Of a DNA stretch of 64,000 nucleotides, positions 36,109-45,747 are shown piece by piece. The notes under the pieces were generated by a model. It did no database searches and was not told where the DNA came from. It saw only the letters and a program-made list of their open reading frames with translations. The stretch is from Pedobacter schmidteae. GTDB taxonomy: Bacteria > Bacteroidota > Bacteroidia > Sphingobacteriales > Sphingobacteriaceae. Location of the stretch: contig NZ_LS999839.1 of the NCBI RefSeq assembly GCF_900564155.1, positions 2,291,097-2,355,096 of the forward strand, read 5' to 3'. Position 1 is the first letter of the stretch; each line of letters opens with the position of its first letter. Made by a program: the position numbers and the translations under genes.

Positions 36109-39100
36109 TGAGGTTAAAAGGGGGAATAATTGTTTTCATATTATCCTTGTTTGGTATTGCAGTACATGCTCAAAAATTGAATTATGTACAGAAAAATTCA
36201 TCACTGGCCAGGCTTTTTAAGGAAATAAGAAAACAAACAGGGGTTACTGTAACCTGGAGTGAAAAAGATCTGGATGTAAGCCAGCGATTTGATGCTGATT
36301 TTAAACATGCCGAACTAAAATTGGTGATGGAAGAATTGGCAGCCAGGTTGCCCGTCACGTACACCATACTGGAAAAAATGATTGTAGTGAAGGTTAGAAA
36401 GATAACCGACAATCTGCAAAATGCAGCGAACGCACCGCCCGGGACATCGCCGGTACCTTTGCGCCCTGACAGAGAGGTTCAACTTAAGGAAGTTGAAATT
36501 GTAAGTACGGGTTATCAACAGGTGCCCAGGGAAAGAACTCCGGGAAGTTTTGTACGGGTAGATAGTGCTCAACTGAACCGTAAAGTAGGTAGTGATATTT
36601 TTAGCAGGCTAGAAGGGATAACCAGTGGCCTGCTTTTTAATAAAAATACGCTGAGCTCAAATTCAGGGAATCTGGACCTATCCATTCGTGGCAGAAGCAC
36701 CATTTATGCCAACGATCAGCCGCTCATTATTTTGAACGATTTTCCGTTTAATGGTGATTTTAATGCCATTAATCCGAATGATGTAGCCAGTGTTACGGTG
36801 TTGAAAGATGCTGCGGCAGCATCCATATGGGGTGTTAGGGCCGGAAATGGAGTGATTGTGATTAATACCAAAAAGGGTGGTTATAAGCAGCCTTTAAACA
36901 TTTCTTTAAATACCAACCTGACCATTTCGGGTAAGCCAGATGTTTTTTACAATCCGAATTATTTGTCTTCCGCTGATTTTATAGATGTAGAAACCTTTTT
37001 GTTTAACAACGGGAAGTATGATGCCGCACTTGCAGATAAAGTGAACTACCCGGTGCTTTCGCCGGTTGTGCAAATTCTGGACCGGCAAAGAAACGGGCAA
37101 TCTGCCGCGGTAACTGCCAGTCAGTTAGATGCCCTGCGTGGAAATGACATCAGAAGGGAAGAGTTGAAGTATTTTTATCAAAACCAGGTTGCGCAACAGT
37201 ACTTTTTGAACATCAGTAAAGGAACGGACAAGTCCAGTCATTACCTTTCGGCCGGTTATGATCGTGCACTTTTGAGCCTGGTAAACAATGTTGATAACAG
37301 GTTTACCGTAAATACCCAACATTCTGTAAAACTATTGAAAAACCTGGAATTGAATGCAGGCCTGACGTATACGAGGACGGTATCAAAAGTGGATAGTACC
37401 ATATTAGGGACCGCCGGTTTGAATTTTGGACCTTATTATCAGTTTAAAGATGAAAATGGGGCGGCCGCTACGTTTGGCAGGCAATACAGTGCTGATTTTA
37501 ATGCACAGGCAATGGCCAAAGGTTTCTTGAACTGGGGCTATGTGCCGCTGGATGAGTTGAGCTTGCCACCGACAACGGTGAAAGGTAACGATTTGCGTTT
37601 CAATACAAGTTTAAACTATACGATTCTTCCGGGTTTAAAAGCTGAATTGAGGTACCAGTATCATCGGATCACAAACAATTCAACTTTGTTGAGTGGCCCA
37701 GGAGCTTATTTAACCCGGAGCCTGATCAATCAGTATTCAGCTTTGACGGCCGGACAGGTTAGTGGTTATAATATTCCATTAGGTGGTATTGAATTCCAGA
37801 CGTTAAGAGAAGCGGTGGCGAAAAATTTTAGGGCCCAGTTGAACTATCAGAAAGACTGGGGAAAGCACAGTGTCTCGGCCATTGCAGGGTATGAGTTGTC
37901 GGAATTTGATACCGAAGCAAGCAAGTCTAACCGTTATGGTTATGATCCAAAAACCGGTAAGTTCGCCGATGTGGATAGCGTCACTACATTTAACCTGAAC
38001 CCCTCTGGTGCCGGAAAAATTGTGACCAATACCAATCTGTTTGGAAAACTGGATAGGATCCGTTCAGTATTTGCCAATCTGGCTTATACCTATAACAATA
38101 AATATACGGTGTCGGGAAGCGCCCGGATGGACGGTTCTAATTATTTTGGGGTAAAAACCAGGAATAAAAATGTGCCATTGTGGTCGGCCGGAGCTTTATG
38201 GCATGTAGATAGGGAGGATTTTTATAAGATGGACTGGTTACCGGTACTGAAATTAAGAGCATCGTATGGTTATAACGGAAACCTGGATAGGAGTAATACC
38301 GGAGTAACTACTTTTAAAAATAATTTATTGAGGGCCACATATACCAGTCTTCCTTTTGCCAACATCATCAATATTGGAAACCCTGAACTGCGTTGGGAGA
38401 AAATAGCTATTGCTAATTTTGGCTTGGACTTTGGTCTGAAAGACCAAATAATCAGTGGAAGGGTAGAATATTACTTTAAACATGGCACTGATATGTTGGG
38501 TGATAAGGCTTTTCCTTCCAGCACGGGAATAAAGGTCCTGAGAGGAAATTACTCGGAAATGAAAAGCCGTGGAATGGATCTGTCCGTAACGGTACGTAAT
38601 CTTGGTGGTGCACTGAAATGGCAAAGTACTTTTTTATTGTCGACCGCACGGGATAAGGTAACGGTATATGATGTGGTGGAAACTGATAATATTTTTTACG
38701 TGGGAACCTCGAGTTATAAACCTGCATTAGGAAAGCCTGTTTATGGTATTTACAGTTATAAATGGGCAGGATTAGACCCTGCAAATGGAGCACCGCGCGG
38801 CTATTTAAACGGAGCGGTGAGTACGGAATATGCTCGTATTTTAAATGAAACGAGCATTGCAGATCTGGAATATCATGGCGCTGCAAGGCCAACTGTATTT
38901 GGTGCTTTAAATAATACCTTTTCTTTTTATAAATTTACCTTGGGTTTTAACATCAGTTATAAACTGGGTTATTACTTTAGAAAACCTTCTGTAAATTATT
39001 TTGATATGTATCAGATAAGTCTGAGTAATAATATGAATCGTGATTATGTGCAACGTTGGCAAAAGCCAGGGGATGAGCAAAGAACCAATGTGCCTGCAAT

Positions 39101-39398
39101 GGCCAACTATGGCAGTGATGGGACCGCAGATCGCTTTTATAATAATTCGTCGGCGACCGTAGCGAAAGGCGATCATATTCGTTTGCAGGATATCAGTTTA
39201 AGTTTCGACTTGGATCGCTCTAACTGGAAAAGTATTCCTGTGAAACATATACAGCTTTATTTTTATGCCAATAATTTGGGGATAATCTGGAAGGCGAATG
39301 AATTTGGGCTGGATCCGGATGTTATTCCTTCTACAACTGACCGTCTAATAAATCCTGGACCAAGAAGCTTTTCTTTAGGTATTAAAGCAAATTTTTAA
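36108..39398 (+). CDS. STN-type SusC lacking the carboxypeptidase-like domain, module B
   Basis: This 1096-residue TonB-linked transporter has a signal peptide ending IAVHAQ and an STN domain (about 25-95). The carboxypeptidase-like extension normally found next is missing: a short Pro-rich linker (about 105-125) leads straight to LKEVEIVSTGYQQVPRERT and the plug (VTVLKDAAAASIWGVRAGNG). The barrel ends SFSLGIKANF. It begins in the FecR stop codon, so translation is likely coupled. The SusD partner gene downstream is interrupted. Confidence 0.93.
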   Translation: MRLKGGIIVFILSLFGIAVHAQKLNYVQKNSSLARLFKEIRKQTGVTVTWSEKDLDVSQRFDADFKHAELKLVMEELAARLPVTYTILEKMIVVKVRKITDNLQNAANAPPGTSPVPLRPDREVQLKEVEIVSTGYQQVPRERTPGSFVRVDSAQLNRKVGSDIFSRLEGITSGLLFNKNTLSSNSGNLDLSIRGRSTIYANDQPLIILNDFPFNGDFNAINPNDVASVTVLKDAAAASIWGVRAGNGVIVINTKKGGYKQPLNISLNTNLTISGKPDVFYNPNYLSSADFIDVETFLFNNGKYDAALADKVNYPVLSPVVQILDRQRNGQSAAVTASQLDALRGNDIRREELKYFYQNQVAQQYFLNISKGTDKSSHYLSAGYDRALLSLVNNVDNRFTVNTQHSVKLLKNLELNAGLTYTRTVSKVDSTILGTAGLNFGPYYQFKDENGAAATFGRQYSADFNAQAMAKGFLNWGYVPLDELSLPPTTVKGNDLRFNTSLNYTILPGLKAELRYQYHRITNNSTLLSGPGAYLTRSLINQYSALTAGQVSGYNIPLGGIEFQTLREAVAKNFRAQLNYQKDWGKHSVSAIAGYELSEFDTEASKSNRYGYDPKTGKFADVDSVTTFNLNPSGAGKIVTNTNLFGKLDRIRSVFANLAYTYNNKYTVSGSARMDGSNYFGVKTRNKNVPLWSAGALWHVDREDFYKMDWLPVLKLRASYGYNGNLDRSNTGVTTFKNNLLRATYTSLPFANIINIGNPELRWEKIAIANFGLDFGLKDQIISGRVEYYFKHGTDMLGDKAFPSSTGIKVLRGNYSEMKSRGMDLSVTVRNLGGALKWQSTFLLSTARDKVTVYDVVETDNIFYVGTSSYKPALGKPVYGIYSYKWAGLDPANGAPRGYLNGAVSTEYARILNETSIADLEYHGAARPTVFGALNNTFSFYKFTLGFNISYKLGYYFRKPSVNYFDMYQISLSNNMNRDYVQRWQKPGDEQRTNVPAMANYGSDGTADRFYNNSSATVAKGDHIRLQDISLSFDLDRSNWKSIPVKHIQLYFYANNLGIIWKANEFGLDPDVIPSTTDRLINPGPRSFSLGIKANF

Positions 39399-39405
39399 GG
39401 AGAAA

Positions 39406-40788
39406 ATGGATTCGATGAGGAAGTGGAGAAATATAAGCGCTGTAGCAGGGTTAATCCTCTCCTTTTTACTCCTTTCTTCTTGTGGAAAGGAATGGCTGGA
39501 TGCTAAACCCGATAAATCGCAGGTGGTACCGAAAAGCATAAAAGACTTTCAGGTTCTTTTGGACAATTCCGCCTTGTTTAATATCAATTAGAGTAGTGGT
39601 TTAGGTGAAATAGGTGCTGGTGATTTCTATACAACGTTTACCATATGGGAGTCTCTTTTTAATGTGCAGGAAAAATCTGCCTATATCTGGGCCAGTACAG
39701 AAAATTTCTACATAGGCGAACAGAGTATTGACTGGGGAAATGGTTATCAGCGGATTTTAAATGCTAACATTGTTCTGGAAGGGATTGAAAAAGTACAGCC
39801 TGTGAATGCTGAACAACAGGACTGGAACAATATAAAAGGGAGTGCTTTGTTTTATAGGGCTTTTGATTTCTTTAATCTGGCTCAGGAATATTGCAGGGAT
39901 TATAAATCTAATACTGCAAATACTGATCTTGGCCTACCTTTGCGATTGGAGTACGATGTGAATATAAAAGTTAAGCGAAGTAATTTACAACAGACTTATG
40001 AACGGATTACTACAGATCTGTTAACTGCTGCTGATTTGCTGAGTACAAAACCTCAATATAAAACCCGACCTTCCAAAGAAGCAGCCTATGCTTTATTGGC
40101 CAGGGTTTACCTGGTGATGGAAAACTATGAACAGGCGGGTATATATGCCAATAAGGCTTTGCAGATTCAACAGGATTTATTAGATTATAGCAAATTGAGT
40201 ACTACAGCTTCATTTCCATTAACGAGATTCAATACTGAGGTGATTTATCACAGTGTTTTTAATTATGCGATTTTGTTACCTACACGACTAATTGTAGAAC
40301 CAACATTGTATAATACATATGATTTAAATGATTGTCGAAGAAATTTATTCTTTACTAACGGAACCAATGGGATTACTTATAAAGGTAGCTACAATGGAGA
40401 CCGAAATATGTTTGGTGGATTGGCTACTGATGAAATGTACCTGATCAGAGCGGAAGCAAAAGCCAGGAACGGAGAATTGCCAGCAGCCTTAATCGATTTG
40501 AACCATTTATTACGCAGCAGATGGAAGGGCAATTATCAGGACTTGCAAAGTACGGATGCGAATGTGGTATTGGGTTATATTTTACGGGAGCGTAGAAAGG
40601 AACTGTTGTTTAGAGGGATTCGTTGGGCTGACTTACGACGTTTGAATAAAGATAGCAGGTTTGCTACCGTTTTAAGCAGGAACTTGAATGGTACTACTTA
40701 TACGTTGCAGCCAAATGATAAAAAATATGTTTTCCCGATTGATGAAGATGAAATCCGTTTAAGCGGAATACAGCAAAATGAACGTTAG
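39406..40788 (+). pseudogene. SusD/RagB gene with an in-frame amber stop, module B
   Basis: Two pieces in the same frame make one SusD of 460 codons. The first, 39406-39591, encodes a signal peptide and lipobox (LLLSSC, Cys26) plus the N-terminal helix (KDFQVLLDNSALFN). It ends at TAG 39589-39591. The frame then stays open from 39592 (SSGLGEIGAGDFYTTF) through TPR-like repeats to the normal SusD ending (ERRKELLFRGIRWADLRRL, YVFPIDEDEIRLSGIQQNER). No frameshift is needed. It is either a recent nonsense mutation, a sequencing error or readthrough. Without readthrough the lipoprotein would be a 61-residue stub. Confidence 0.88.
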
Positions 40789-40794
40789 TGTATA

Positions 40795-40816
40795 AAAGGG
40801 GGCCGAAGCCCCTTTT
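40795..40816. terminator. Hairpin terminator between convergent genes
   Basis: A GC stem with A/T flanks (40795-40803 with 40808-40816, including one G-U pair) and a CGAA loop lies between the SusD end and the opposing small-protein gene. T and A tracts on each side fit termination in both directions. Confidence 0.8.
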
Positions 40817-40825
40817 TTATATGAT

Positions 40826-41131
40826 TTATTCAAAATGACCACTAAGGATAGAACCAGTCTGGAAGCTAACTCCAGCAGCAGGTAAGGGCTGTCCATCACT
40901 GGGAAATGGATTTGTACCAATATCCCATTGTGCCGAACAGATGCTCCCCCCGGCTATGCATCTATCTTCCTCAAAGTATGTATAACCTCTTGGATCACTC
41001 GGATTGGAGTAACTCAAGTTTGTTTTATAATAAACCAGTATTGAACGTTTTTTAACCGTTGTAAAAGCGCTGAATCCAAAGGCAAGACCAGCTACGAGAA
41101 CGCCAAATGCTGCTTTTTTAATTCTGTTCAT
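40826..41131 (-). CDS. Small secreted two-cysteine protein (DUF6520-like)
   Basis: This 101-residue protein has a signal-like N-terminus (AAFGVLVAGLAFGFSAF, residues 7-23), then a polar secreted part with Tyr-rich YKTNLSYSNPSDPRGYTYFEE and two cysteines spaced CIAGGSIC. It looks like the DUF6520 group of Bacteroidota. The function is not known. It lies 82 bases downstream of the MauE/DoxX-like gene on the same strand. I suggest the cysteines form a disulfide and that the membrane protein helps make or use it, but this is inference. Confidence 0.7.
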   Translation of the reverse strand: MNRIKKAAFGVLVAGLAFGFSAFTTVKKRSILVYYKTNLSYSNPSDPRGYTYFEEDRCIAGGSICSAQWDIGTNPFPSDGQPLPAAGVSFQTGSILSGHFE

Positions 41132-41213
41132 CTTATTTTTGTTTTAATTTCCCCATGTCGTATTTTGTTTAAACAGGCTACAACTTTTACCTGTATTACG
41201 CGCGTAAATTTTT

Positions 41214-41663
41214 TTATTGCTTATCTGCTGCAAGCCCCCCAATGGCCAGAACGATAAAGCCTATGTTAAACCAGATGTGTTGTTGCCAGGTCATGGTACT
41301 AATTACCCCACCGCAATGGCAAGGTAAGGTGCTGCCCGAAAAAACCATATAAATCAGGTAAACAGTAAATGTGAGCATCAGCAGCAGGGCGGCACGCATG
41401 CCGGTTTTCCTGGTTGCAGGAAAAATCAATACCAGGCTGATGAGAATTTCGATAACAGGAATGGCCCAGGCTACCACCATACTAAAACTTCCAATTAATG
41501 GCGACTTGGCCAGGGTAGAAGCAAATGATTTTACAGTAAGTATTTTACTGGCCGCTGTATACATAAAAAGTATAATAAACAGGTAAACAGCAAGATCGGT
41601 AATGATTGCCCTGGTTTTGGCTGAGAGCGGCAAGTAAGTCGATTTGTTGATTGTTGATTCCAT
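41214..41663 (-). CDS. MauE/DoxX-like redox-associated membrane protein
   Basis: This 149-residue protein has four predicted transmembrane helices (residues about 20-40, 58-80, 86-106, 128-146) and fits the MauE/DoxX group. Between helices 3 and 4 is the motif LPCHCGGV, a CxC pair facing the periplasm or membrane surface, typical of members linked to disulfide transfer. The next gene on the same strand encodes a small secreted two-cysteine protein. Confidence 0.85.
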   Translation of the reverse strand: MESTINKSTYLPLSAKTRAIITDLAVYLFIILFMYTAASKILTVKSFASTLAKSPLIGSFSMVVAWAIPVIEILISLVLIFPATRKTGMRAALLLMLTFTVYLIYMVFSGSTLPCHCGGVISTMTWQQHIWFNIGFIVLAIGGLAADKQ

Positions 41664-41727
41664 GTTATTTCTTATTAGTGTTTCAGTAATTCAAAGTTGC
41701 AGCACTTTTTTTTATTAAAAAATGCAG

Positions 41728-41765
41728 AATCCTGCCAAAATGAATAGGGACCTGTTGGCAGGATT
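41728..41765 (-). terminator. Hairpin terminator after the AraC regulator gene
   Basis: An 11-bp perfect stem (41728-41738 with 41755-41765) is followed, on the minus strand, by T-rich sequence. It lies between the AraC-type gene and the MauE-like gene, both on the minus strand. Confidence 0.75.
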
Positions 41766-41775
41766 TTACCCCCGG

Positions 41776-42723
41776 TTAAGCGAATACCGCTACCTTCTTT
41801 AACGGTCTTTCCATCGCTTTAGGGCAATAGCCCATAAATTTTTTAAAGGCCTTACTAAAATAGTGTGGCTCTTTATATCCACTTAACCGGGCTATCTCAT
41901 AAATAGGCTTGTCGGTATGATATAGCTGTTTACTCGCGTAATCGATCCTGAGCCTGATTACCTCTTCGTGCAATGGGATGCCAAAAGCCATTTTGGCCAA
42001 ACGCGCCAGGCTTCGTTCTGATACCATAAAACGGGCAGCCAGTTTCGGCAGATTGTCTACATCCGGAGAGGCAAAATGGGTCCGCACAAATGTGGCAATA
42101 GCTGTTGCCTTATGGTGTTGGTAATGTGCCGTAGCATCCCGGCGTTTCAGGTTGTTGTAGTATTTCTGGATACAGCCATTGATAAAGATATAGCCGTCGT
42201 GGTCAGCATGGTGCCTGTTGCGTGTCATATCCATTTTTTTTAGTGCGCTAAACAGGCTGTCGGCAATGCCCGTGGGGCTCAAGCTCATCTTTTTATGCTC
42301 AGGATTGCCAACTGCTCCGGTAAAAGGCATCAGATCGGGCAGCTGCCCGCATCTGTATACCAGCCAGTCGGACCTGAAGGTGATCAGCAACAATTGACCG
42401 CTTCCTGCAGGCAGGGTTTTTTCGTATTTGCCGGCAGGCCGGTAACACAGCTGACAAGTGCTGCTGCTGCGATCGGCATACATAAAAAATGCAGCTTCGG
42501 TAACCATAAATTCTATCCGTTTTTCCTGATCAAGGTTGTAATCAAACAATTCTATATGAGCCAGATAATGGCTGATGGATTGGACCGCTATACGACCTTC
42601 GCGAACGTGAAATTCTTCTATGTCCGCAGTTTTGAGCACGATGCTGTTAGGAGATCTTTGAAAATTGGTTGTAGGGACTGCTGACTGTTCAGCCGTAACC
42701 TGAAGTTTGATGTGTGATTGCAT
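41776..42723 (-). CDS. AraC-family transcriptional regulator
   Basis: This 315-residue regulator has a C-terminal AraC DNA-binding domain (about 215-305) with two helix-turn-helix units: LAARFMVSERSLARLAKMAF and YEIARLSGYKEPHYFSKAFKKFMGYCP. The N-terminal part is not a clear cupin and holds a CQLC pair in SSSTCQLCYRP. The signal it senses is unknown. The gene is separated from the MauE-like gene by a terminator and from acs by 234 bases of A/T-rich sequence. Confidence 0.92.
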   Translation of the reverse strand: MQSHIKLQVTAEQSAVPTTNFQRSPNSIVLKTADIEEFHVREGRIAVQSISHYLAHIELFDYNLDQEKRIEFMVTEAAFFMYADRSSSTCQLCYRPAGKYEKTLPAGSGQLLLITFRSDWLVYRCGQLPDLMPFTGAVGNPEHKKMSLSPTGIADSLFSALKKMDMTRNRHHADHDGYIFINGCIQKYYNNLKRRDATAHYQHHKATAIATFVRTHFASPDVDNLPKLAARFMVSERSLARLAKMAFGIPLHEEVIRLRIDYASKQLYHTDKPIYEIARLSGYKEPHYFSKAFKKFMGYCPKAMERPLKKVAVFA

Positions 42724-42899
42724 TTTTTTCTACCTTTCTGAAATATCAGGTAAAGATGATGCAGCAAAGGAAAGGAAGATATCAGAAAAGAAATATTCTT
42801 TCGTGTAAATTGTTGCAGATGTGTTGTGTACGCAACCGAATTCAAACAAATGACTGCGTATTTTGTTTATGTTAATGATGTAAAAGATTATCTAAAAGT

Positions 42900-42929
42900 T
42901 TTGATACCTTTTTAATAAAGTTATATTTG
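42900..42929 (+). promoter_or_regulatory. Promoter of acs
   Basis: TTTG at 42900-42903 and TATATTTG at 42922-42929, 18 bases apart, match the Bacteroidota -33/-7 pattern. Transcription would start near 42936, leaving a leader of about 22 bases before the ATG at 42958. Confidence 0.65.
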
Positions 42930-42957
42930 AACTTTAGTATCCGAAACAAATTAAACC

Positions 42958-44856
42958 ATGCAAATTAAATCTTTTGACGAGTATCAAAAAACCTATCAGT
43001 ACAGTGTTGATTACCCTGAACAGTTTTGGGAAGGGATTGCCAATAATTTTCAATGGAAAAAAAAATGGAACAAGGTTTTATCCTGGAATTTTTCTGAACC
43101 AAACATTAAATGGTTTGAAGGGGCAAAACTGAATATCACTGAAAATTGTTTAGACAGACATTTAGCAGAAAATGGAGATAAACCGGCCATTATCTGGGAA
43201 CCAAATGATCCACAAAAGGAAAGCATCACTTTAAGTTATAAAATATTACACGAACAGGTTTGCCGTTTTGGTAACGTTTTAAAGAAAAACGGTGTTAAAA
43301 AAGGCGACAGGGTATGTATTTATATGCCAATGGTACCCGAATTGGCGGTGGCTGTATTGGCCTGCGCACGTATCGGTGCTGTACACTCTGTCGTATTTGG
43401 TGGTTTCTCGGCCAAATCTATTGCCGATCGTATCAATGATGCCGAATGTAAAGTAGTCATTACTGCTGATGGTGCGTTTAGAGGAAACAAACAGATACAA
43501 TTAAAAGAAGTAATTGACGATGCCCTGATCGGTTGCCCGACAGTAGAAAGGGTAATTGTTTTGACCCATACCCGTATGGCCGTATCTATGCTGAAAGGCC
43601 GGGATGTATGGTGGGAAGATGAAATTAAACTGGTAGACACCAATTGCCCTGCCGAGGAAATGGACGCTGAAGATTTGCTGTTCATTTTATATACTTCGGG
43701 ATCAACCGGAAAGCCAAAAGGGGTATCGCATACCATTGGCGGTTATATGGTATATGCCGGTTATACTTTCTCCAACGTATTCAACTATCAGCCGGATGAG
43801 GTATTTTTCTGTACGGCCGATATTGGTTGGATTACCGGTCACTCCTACATCGTTTATGGACCGCTTTCGCAAGGTGCAACCACGCTGATGTTTGAGGGCA
43901 TCCCTACTTATCCTGATGCATCGCGCATGTGGCAGGTGGTAGAAAAACATAAAGTAAATATTTTATATACTGCACCTACTGCCATCCGCTCGTTGATGAG
44001 CTTTGGCGAAGAGCCGCTTAAAGGTGTCGACCTGAGTTCGCTAAGGGTATTGGGATCGGTAGGAGAGCCAATAAATGAAGAGGCCTGGCACTGGTTTGAC
44101 GAAAATATCGGAAAAAGTGAATGCCCTATAGTAGATACCTGGTGGCAGACAGAAACCGGCGGTATCATGATTTCGCCGATTGCCTTTGTAACACCTACCA
44201 AACCTAGTTTTGCAACTTTACCTTTGCCAGGTATACAGCCTATGCTGGTAGACGAGCAAGGTCAGGAAATTGTTGGTAACGGTGTGAACGGAAATTTATG
44301 TATTAAATTCCCTTGGCCAGGTATGCTGCGTACTTTGTACAAAGATCATGACCGCTGTAAGTTAACGTACTTTTCTACCTACAAAGAGCTTTATTTTACC
44401 GGCGATGGCTGTTTGAGAGATGAGGATGGTTATTACAGAATAACCGGAAGGGTAGATGACGTGATCAACGTTTCGGGTCATAGGATTGGTACTGCCGAAG
44501 TAGAAAATGCCATTAATATGCACGCCGGAGTGGTAGAAAGTGCTGTAGTGGGCTATCCACACGATGTAAAAGGACAAGGTATTTATGCTTTTGTCATTAA
44601 CCCAAATGTGCATAGCGACGAGGAACTTACCCGCAAAGATATCCTGCAAACCGTAACCCGTGTAATTGGCGCCATTGCCAAACCGGATAAAATATTGTTT
44701 GTTTCGGGCCTGCCTAAAACGCGTTCGGGTAAAATTATGCGCCGCATTTTAAGAAAAATTGCAGAAGGCGAAACTCAACAGATTGGCGATGTTTCGACTT
44801 TACTGGATCCAACGGTAGTAACCGAGATCGTTGAAAAAGCCGGACAACTGAAATAA
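42958..44856 (+). CDS. acs: Acetyl-CoA synthetase
   Basis: This 632-residue AMP-forming acetate-CoA ligase activates acetate to acetyl-CoA. Seen are the N-terminal ACS segment (EQFWEGIANNFQWKKKWNKV), the ATP loop YTSGSTGKPKGVSHT (about 243-257), WWQTETGG, YFTGDGCLRDEDGYY, and RVDDVINVSGHRIGTAEVE. The C-terminal KTRSGKIMRRILRK carries the lysine that is acetylated in many Acs proteins. Full length; stand-alone gene with its own promoter. Confidence 0.97.
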   Translation: MQIKSFDEYQKTYQYSVDYPEQFWEGIANNFQWKKKWNKVLSWNFSEPNIKWFEGAKLNITENCLDRHLAENGDKPAIIWEPNDPQKESITLSYKILHEQVCRFGNVLKKNGVKKGDRVCIYMPMVPELAVAVLACARIGAVHSVVFGGFSAKSIADRINDAECKVVITADGAFRGNKQIQLKEVIDDALIGCPTVERVIVLTHTRMAVSMLKGRDVWWEDEIKLVDTNCPAEEMDAEDLLFILYTSGSTGKPKGVSHTIGGYMVYAGYTFSNVFNYQPDEVFFCTADIGWITGHSYIVYGPLSQGATTLMFEGIPTYPDASRMWQVVEKHKVNILYTAPTAIRSLMSFGEEPLKGVDLSSLRVLGSVGEPINEEAWHWFDENIGKSECPIVDTWWQTETGGIMISPIAFVTPTKPSFATLPLPGIQPMLVDEQGQEIVGNGVNGNLCIKFPWPGMLRTLYKDHDRCKLTYFSTYKELYFTGDGCLRDEDGYYRITGRVDDVINVSGHRIGTAEVENAINMHAGVVESAVVGYPHDVKGQGIYAFVINPNVHSDEELTRKDILQTVTRVIGAIAKPDKILFVSGLPKTRSGKIMRRILRKIAEGETQQIGDVSTLLDPTVVTEIVEKAGQLK

Positions 44857-44863
44857 CTTAGTT

Positions 44864-44895
44864 AAAAGGGGAATGGGTTATACTATTTCCCTTTT
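44864..44895 (+). terminator. Weak hairpin after acs
   Basis: AAAAGGG at 44864-44870 pairs with CCCTTTT at 44889-44895, extended by two pairs past a one-base bulge, with a 13-base loop. This fits a modest terminator for acs. Confidence 0.5.
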
Positions 44896-45057
44896 ACTTC
44901 AAAAATATAATCTCCATATAGTACATCTTTTTAGAATGAATGCCATCTATGGCATGCCTCTGATCTGAATTTATTTTTCTGTCAACTAGTCGCCCCGGCT
45001 TTTTCAGTTGTATTAAGAGTATACAAATGAAACAGAATTAAATAAAAAATCGAGATC

Positions 45058-45645
45058 ATGAAAGTACTACACTACATTACACTTTTCACTTTATTACTAA
45101 CGGTTAAGGGCTATGCTCAGCAGGGGGGAGGCAAAGGCCCCGTTGTACATTTTGGCGGTAAGTTTGGCGGTACGCTAACCAAAACCACTGCGCCGGATAT
45201 AGAAGGCAAACGCAAATGGGGCTATCAGGTGGGTGGTTATGTAACGGTTGATCTGGTTCCTAACCTGGGCATACAGGGCGAGGCGCTGTATAATCGTAAC
45301 GTATTTTTGCTGGTTACTCCCGAAAATACGGATAAACAGAAAACCATTGTCAAAACCTGGAACTTTCCGGTGCTGCTAAGGCTAAATGCTGGTGAGGCAT
45401 TCACCTTTAACATTGGTCCTCAGTTCAGTCATGTGATCTCTTCCAGGGGCTACCAGCCTGAAGGACGGAGTGGTACTTTTGACAAAAGCCATGTATCCTT
45501 CGTTACGGGGATAGAACTGGGATCGAGAAATACAGGAGGTAGGCTGTATGCCCGTTACAACTGGAACAACAAAGACTTTTCGGGAGTAGTGAAGGACGCA
45601 AAGGCAAATCAGTTCCAGTTTGGCTTGTTACTGCCCATTCTATAA
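45058..45645 (+). CDS. Outer-membrane beta-barrel protein (PorT/OmpX-like)
   Basis: This 195-residue protein has a signal peptide ending KGYAQQ and alternating hydrophobic strands of a small eight-stranded barrel (VVHFGGKFGGTLT, WGYQVGGYVTVDLV, LGIQGEALYNRN, FPVLLRLNAGEAF, VSFVTGIELGS, RLYARYNWN, QFQFGLLLPIL). This is the outer-membrane beta-barrel 2 type common in Bacteroidota. Function unknown. Confidence 0.82.
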   Translation: MKVLHYITLFTLLLTVKGYAQQGGGKGPVVHFGGKFGGTLTKTTAPDIEGKRKWGYQVGGYVTVDLVPNLGIQGEALYNRNVFLLVTPENTDKQKTIVKTWNFPVLLRLNAGEAFTFNIGPQFSHVISSRGYQPEGRSGTFDKSHVSFVTGIELGSRNTGGRLYARYNWNNKDFSGVVKDAKANQFQFGLLLPIL

Positions 45646-45690
45646 AATCATTCCTTTTTAGCTATACCTGGCTGGTATGGCTGGCAAACA

Positions 45691-45726
45691 AAAAGGCGGA
45701 CCGATTATTGAATCGGACCGCCTTTT
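45691..45726. terminator. Bidirectional hairpin terminator
   Basis: The stem 45691-45706 pairs with 45711-45726 except for one A-A mismatch (9 plus 6 bp), with a 4-base loop and A/T ends. It lies between the barrel gene and the convergent peptidase gene. Confidence 0.85.
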
Positions 45727-45747
45727 CTTTATCTTGCCCGGGTTGAT

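Noticed and set aside
39592..39663. Frameshift as cause of the split SusD
   Set aside because: Both parts are in the same frame and the region between is open; only the TAG interrupts it.
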